Assembly (NCBI GenBank): GCA_021298875.1 | Contig: JAJTHJ010000299.1 | Coordinates: forward strand, 1-8,788 | Length of the DNA stretch: 8,788 nt | Direction of reading: 5' to 3' | Origin: Burkholderiales bacterium | GTDB taxonomy: Bacteria; Pseudomonadota; Gammaproteobacteria; Burkholderiales; Burkholderiaceae_F | Part shown: piece after piece, positions 5,796 through 8,788 of the stretch | Numbering within the stretch: the first letter of the stretch is position 1 | Layout of the letters: every line of letters begins with the position of its first letter | Translations under genes and position numbers: made by a program | The notes under the pieces: model-generated | What the model was told of the DNA's origin: nothing | Seen by the model: only the letters and a program-made list of their open reading frames with translations | Database searches by the model: none

Positions 5796-6755
5796 GTGCC
5801 TGCCCCGCCGCTGATTCAGGTTCACCCCCTCGACCCCGCCGCCGCCCGCGCGGAACTGCTGCGCGGCCTGCGCGGCGAGCCGCCGGCCATCCCGCCCAAG
5901 TACTTTTACGACGCGCTGGGCGCGCGCCTGTTCGCGGCGATCACGGAGCTGCCCGAATACACGCCCACCCGCACCGAGGCGGCGATCATGGCCGCGCGGC
6001 TGCCGGAAATCGCCCGCGCGCTGGATGCGCAGGGCTGCACCTTGATCGACTTGGGCGCCGGCAATTGCGAGAAAGCCGCGCGCCTGTTTGCCGCGCTGCG
6101 GCCGGCGCAGTACGTGGCGCTCGACATTTCGGTGGACTATCTGGCGCAGTCGCTCGACTGCCTGCAACGGCAGTATCTGGAACTGCCGATGCTCGGCGTG
6201 GGTATCGACTTCACCCGTGCACTCGACCTGCCGCCGCAGGTGCCGGCGGCGCGGCGGCTGTTCTTCTACCCCGGCTCGTCGATCGGCAACTTCACTCCGG
6301 TCGCGGCGCTCGCCTTCCTGCGCGCGCTGCGCGCGGCGGCGGGCGACGATGGCGCGTTGCTGATCGGCGTCGATCTGGTCAAGGACCGCGCGGTGCTCGA
6401 TGCCGCCTACGACGATGCGCTCGGCGTCACCGCCGCCTTCAACCTGAATGTGCTGAACCACGTCAACGCGCTTGTCGGAGCCGACTTCGACGTGCGCGAC
6501 TGGCGGCACGTGGCGTTCTACAACGAGGCGCAACAGCGGATCGAAATGCACCTCGAAGCCCGCCGCGACGTAAATGTGCGCCTGCCCGGCGGCGCGTTAC
6601 CCTTTGCCGCCGGTCGCCGTATCCACACCGAGAACAGCTACAAGTACACGGTGCCGCAGTTTGCGCAGTTGATGGCGGACGCGGGTTTTGCCGTGGCGCA
6701 GGCGTTCACCGATGACCGCGACACCTTTGCCCTCTTTGCCGCTCGCGCCGTGTAG
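5796..6755 (+). CDS. egtD: EgtD, L-histidine N-alpha-methyltransferase
   Basis: This enzyme transfers three methyl groups from S-adenosylmethionine to histidine, giving hercynine, the scaffold of ergothioneine and selenoneine. With GTG 5796 it is 319 residues, close to the usual ~320. Family landmarks in order: Lys-Tyr-Phe-Tyr-Asp (35-39), Glu-Leu-Pro-Glu-Tyr-Thr-Pro-Thr-Arg-Thr-Glu (51-61), SAM loop Asp-Leu-Gly-Ala-Gly-Asn (85-90), Pro-Gly-Ser-Ser-Ile-Gly-Asn-Phe (159-166), Gly-Val-Asp-Leu-Val-Lys-Asp (191-197) and Thr-Glu-Asn-Ser-Tyr-Lys-Tyr (278-284). Tyr55, Asn165, Tyr205, Glu279 and Ser281 line up with substrate-binding residues known from the mycobacterial enzyme, so it should be active. 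The frame is open upstream to a TTG at 5682, but that part has no family similarity. It probably heads an operon with the EgtB/SenA-type gene, 319 bases downstream. Confidence 0.93.
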   Translation: MPAPPLIQVHPLDPAAARAELLRGLRGEPPAIPPKYFYDALGARLFAAITELPEYTPTRTEAAIMAARLPEIARALDAQGCTLIDLGAGNCEKAARLFAALRPAQYVALDISVDYLAQSLDCLQRQYLELPMLGVGIDFTRALDLPPQVPAARRLFFYPGSSIGNFTPVAALAFLRALRAAAGDDGALLIGVDLVKDRAVLDAAYDDALGVTAAFNLNVLNHVNALVGADFDVRDWRHVAFYNEAQQRIEMHLEARRDVNVRLPGGALPFAAGRRIHTENSYKYTVPQFAQLMADAGFAVAQAFTDDRDTFALFAARAV

Positions 6756-7074
6756 TCCCTTGCCCGCAGCGGCGGGAAAGACCGCTGGATACCTTTGCGT
6801 CCCGACTTCGGCCCATGAGCCAGGCCCCCACCTCGGCCCGTCCAGTCTCGGCCTGGCAGGGCCTCGCCGCTCCAGCGGCGCGAAGCTGCGCTTCGCGAAA
6901 GCCCGCTTCCGCGCCCCGCTTCGCAGGGGAGGGGGTTACTCCCTCCCCCGCCTGCGGGGGAGGGCTGGGGTGGGGGCGTGGATGCCCCAACTTGGTGAGA
7001 TTCATGGGAAGGGTGGCGCGAAGCGCCGGGCGACGGCGCTCTGACTGCATCGTCGGCCACCCGCTTCGCATCGC
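6756..7074. other. Intergenic gap between egtD and the EgtB/SenA-type gene
   Basis: This 319-base gap holds no credible gene. It is largely taken up by copy B of the interspersed palindromic element (6797-7008). It also includes two small hairpins: GCCGCT (6866-6871) with AGCGGC (6874-6879), and CGCGAAG (6879-6885) with CTTCGCG (6891-6897). No promoter is recognisable before the next start codon, so co-transcription with egtD is plausible but the element may modulate it. Confidence 0.65.
6797..7008. repeat. Interspersed palindromic element, copy B
   Basis: The left flank (CCCGACTTCGGCCCATGA, from 6801) and right flank (GGGGTGGGGGCGTGG then ATTCATGGG, ending 7008) match those of copy A at 3624-3763 in the same orientation. 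The core (6914-6964), however, matches the reverse complement of copy A's core: CCCCGCTTCGCAGGGG, then GGTTACTCCC, then CCCTCCCCCGCCTGC and its arm. About 80 extra bases (about 6832-6912), rich in small hairpins, are present in B only. There is no coding capacity. Confidence 0.78.
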
Positions 7075-8271
7075 ATGACCCCCGCCGAACACACCCGCCA
7101 CGCCACCCGCGCCGACCTGCGCGCCGCGCTGCGCGACGCCCGCGCCACCCTGCGCGCGCGCATCGACGACCTGACCGACGCGCAATGGCAGGTGCCCTAT
7201 GGCCCCGGCCTCAACCCCATCGCGTGGGAGGCTGCACACGTCGCTTGGTTTGCCGAGACCTGGACCCGCCGCGGCCCGCATCGGCTGGGCGACGACGGTC
7301 TGGTCTACGCCGCGCTGCCGCCGCGGATCGCCGGCCCCGACGCGACCCTCGACTCTGCGCGGCTCGCGCATGCCGACCGCTGGCGCGCCCCGCTGCCCGC
7401 GCGCCGCGCGGTCGAAGCGATGCTCGATGCGCAACTCGCCGACACGCTGGTCGCGCTCGACGAACTGCCCGACGACGGCGACGCGACGCTCTACGTGCAC
7501 CGCCTCGCGCTGGCGCACGAAGACATGCACGCTGAAGCCTTTGCCTGGCTGCGCGGCGCGCTCGGCTACGCCGCGCCCGCCGGCCTCGCGCTACCCGCGG
7601 CGGCCGCTGCGCCGCCACTGCGCTTCGGCGCTGCGTGCGTGCGGCTCGGCTTCTGTTCGGACGAGCCGGGCTTTCACTTCGACAACGAGTGCGAAGGGCC
7701 GGAAGTCGAACTGGCGCCGTTCGAGATCGACGCTGCGCCCGTGACCGCCGGCCGCTTTGCAGAATTCGTCGACGCCGGTGGCTACACGCGTGAAGACTTC
7801 TGGCCCGGCGCCGCCGGCCGTTGGCGCGCCGCCAGCGGCGCCACGCACCCCGCGCGCTGGCGCCGTGCCGTCGGCGGCGGCTGGGAGGCGCGCTGGTTCG
7901 ACCGCTGGCCGCCGCTCGACCCTGCGCAGCCGGTAGTCCACGTCAACGCCTACGAGGCCGAGGCCTTCTGCCGCTGGGCGGGCCGCCGCCTGCCGCGTGC
8001 GGCCGAGTGGGAGTACGCGATACGCCGCGAGCCCGCGTTGCACTGCGCCGGCCGCGTGTGGGAATGGACGGCCGACGACTTTCTGCCCTACCCCGGCTTT
8101 GTGCCGCACCGCTACCACGATTACAGCAAGCCGTGGTTCGGCAATCACCGCGAACTGCGCGGCGGCTCCTGCGGCGCGCCTGCGCGCCTGCATCATCCGC
8201 GCTTTCGCAACTTCTTCACGCCGGAGCGCACCGATATCTTTGCCGGGTTTCGCACCGCGGCGGACGAGTGA
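7075..8271 (+). CDS. senA: EgtB/SenA-family non-heme iron enzyme, SenA-like (probable selenoneine synthase)
   Basis: This 398-residue protein has two domains. The N-terminal DinB-like helical bundle (about 10-165) carries the iron ligands His55 (Trp-Glu-Ala-Ala-His) and His148/His152 (His-x3-His in Ala-His-Glu-Asp-Met-His). The C-terminal FGE-sulfatase/C-type-lectin-like domain (about 185-395) has Glu-Trp-Glu-Tyr (311-314), Val-Trp-Glu-Trp-Thr (328-332), Leu-Arg-Gly-Gly-Ser (361-365) and Arg-Asn-Phe-Phe (378-381). EgtB joins sulfur, and SenA selenium, to the imidazole of hercynine using oxygen. Canonical EgtB has an Asn-Ser-Tyr-Tyr-type stretch after the first histidine; here residues 76-104 instead read Pro-Pro-Arg-Ile-Ala-Gly, Leu-Asp-Ser-Ala-Arg and His-Ala-Asp-Arg-Trp. 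Together with the Thr-Asp-Ile-Phe-Ala-Gly-Phe-Arg ending, this looks SenA-like to me. The link to egtD is strong. The two-domain family is certain; the selenium substrate is an inference, since senB and senC are not in view. Confidence 0.72.
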   Translation: MTPAEHTRHATRADLRAALRDARATLRARIDDLTDAQWQVPYGPGLNPIAWEAAHVAWFAETWTRRGPHRLGDDGLVYAALPPRIAGPDATLDSARLAHADRWRAPLPARRAVEAMLDAQLADTLVALDELPDDGDATLYVHRLALAHEDMHAEAFAWLRGALGYAAPAGLALPAAAAAPPLRFGAACVRLGFCSDEPGFHFDNECEGPEVELAPFEIDAAPVTAGRFAEFVDAGGYTREDFWPGAAGRWRAASGATHPARWRRAVGGGWEARWFDRWPPLDPAQPVVHVNAYEAEAFCRWAGRRLPRAAEWEYAIRREPALHCAGRVWEWTADDFLPYPGFVPHRYHDYSKPWFGNHRELRGGSCGAPARLHHPRFRNFFTPERTDIFAGFRTAADE

Positions 8272-8352
8272 CCCGTCGTTGTTCGGCGTTCCCGCTTGGC
8301 GTCAATGGTGTTGCATCGTTGCCGTATCGGCGTTGGTACGGGCACCTTGGGT
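8272..8352. other. Short gap between convergent genes
   Basis: The SenA-like gene and the minus-strand gene at the right edge converge here. A weak inverted repeat (CCGTA and TACGG, around 8320-8340) is present but has no T-tract, so no terminator can be called with confidence. Confidence 0.4.
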
Positions 8353-8788
8353 TCACGCGCCGCCGCGGCCGATCGTCAACCTCGCGAAGGCCCGCCCGCT
8401 CTGATCGACGTAAACCTGTCCTGCGGTGTGGGCGACGACCCATAGCGGCCGGAAGCTGTCGAAGCTCTCCCGGCAAGGACGCCAGCCGAGGAGAGGCACT
8501 TGCCAGTCCGTGAACAGCGGGAAGGCGCTGCGCGCGACCTCGAGTGCGCGCGCGGGCGACAGTAGGGCGCCTGCGGTGGGGTCGAGCACTTGCGCCGCGG
8601 ACTCGACCGCCAGAGTGTCGGCATCGAGTTGCACGATGCCGACGTCGAAGCGCTCGATGTGATGGAGCGGCGAGGCAGGCGGGGGCGAAGGGTCCATGTC
8701 GATCCGCGTGGACGGCGAGCCGCGGTTCAACCACGGGTCCGGCGCGGTCGGCCGCAACCGGACGATCGCGCGACCGGGGCTTTCCCGG
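8353..8788 (-). CDS. Unrecognised protein, 5' end beyond the window
   Basis: The reading frame is open from the stop (8353-8355) to the right edge, about 144 residues, with GC-rich codon use like that of the neighbouring genes. In-window starts exist (TTG 8757, ATG 8697), but the frame continues in coding-like fashion to the edge, so the true start probably lies outside. The visible part has no signal peptide or membrane helix. A Pro-rich linker is followed by a compact, probably alpha/beta region containing Phe-Asp-Val-Gly-Ile-Val, Phe-Thr-Asp-Trp-Gln-Val-Pro and Leu-Trp-Val-Val-Ala-His. It ends with Gly-Gln-Val-Tyr-Val-Asp-Gln-Ser-Gly. I do not recognise the family. It converges on the SenA-like gene and need not be functionally related to it. 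Confidence 0.55.
   Translation of the reverse strand, partial: RESPGRAIVRLRPTAPDPWLNRGSPSTRIDMDPSPPPASPLHHIERFDVGIVQLDADTLAVESAAQVLDPTAGALLSPARALEVARSAFPLFTDWQVPLLGWRPCRESFDSFRPLWVVAHTAGQVYVDQSGRAFARLTIGRGGA

Noticed and set aside
4797..6551. Long N-terminal extension of the binding protein
   Set aside because: The extension is antisense to egtD. A signal peptide with a good ribosome binding site starts at 5663.
5669..6715. Alternative frame overlapping egtD
   Set aside because: It is low-complexity Arg/Ala sequence; the egtD frame has all family motifs.
1..8788. tRNA, rRNA, riboswitch or selenocysteine insertion element
   Set aside because: No cloverleaf, rRNA segment or known riboswitch core was recognised. 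None of the called genes has an in-frame TGA suggesting selenocysteine.

Overview
The window looks like part of a GC-rich proteobacterial chromosome, most likely a betaproteobacterium (Burkholderiales or Rhodocyclales type). This rests on strongly GC-biased third codon positions from about position 1020 onward, the kinds of genes present, and GC-rich hairpin repeats between genes. The first ~900 bases are visibly less GC-rich and have different codon use, so they are probably acquired DNA.

Left part (1-1020): a remnant of a mobile integron array. A small HEPN-like gene (158-580) overlaps at its stop codon a 73-bp structure with the architecture of an integron attC site (575-647). A second cassette-like gene with an N-terminal membrane helix starts at 656. 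It loses its expected reading around position 900, where a patch of short direct and tandem repeats (about 900-1015) joins it to the GC-rich chromosome. No integron integrase is visible. A perfect 30-bp palindrome lies at 66-95.

Next (1068-1729, minus strand): a Phd/YefM-type antitoxin and a PIN-domain (VapC-like) toxin, overlapping by 4 bases (GTGA), with a plausible autoregulatory operator upstream.

Middle (1799-5663, minus strand): a four-gene ABC importer of the phosphonate/oxyanion (PhnCDE) family, transcribed in the order binding protein, ATPase, permease, permease. The two intergenic gaps around the ATPase gene hold GC-rich hairpins, including one copy of an interspersed palindromic element (3624-3763).

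Right part (5796-8271, plus strand, divergent from the transporter): egtD, the histidine N-alpha-methyltransferase that makes hercynine, followed by an EgtB/SenA-family iron enzyme. The two are separated by a second copy of the interspersed element (6797-7008), whose core is inverted relative to the first copy. A partial, unrecognised minus-strand gene runs off the right edge.

Main interpretation: the EgtB-family enzyme lacks the usual EgtB stretch after the first histidine ligand and resembles the selenoneine synthase SenA. The transporter's binding protein resembles a PhnD subgroup that I recall being annotated as putative selenate importers. Together with EgtD this suggests a selenium-uptake plus selenoneine locus: oxyanion import on one side, hercynine formation and C-Se (or C-S) bond formation on the other. 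senB and senC are not in the window, so ergothioneine synthesis beside a phosphonate/phosphite importer remains the main alternative.
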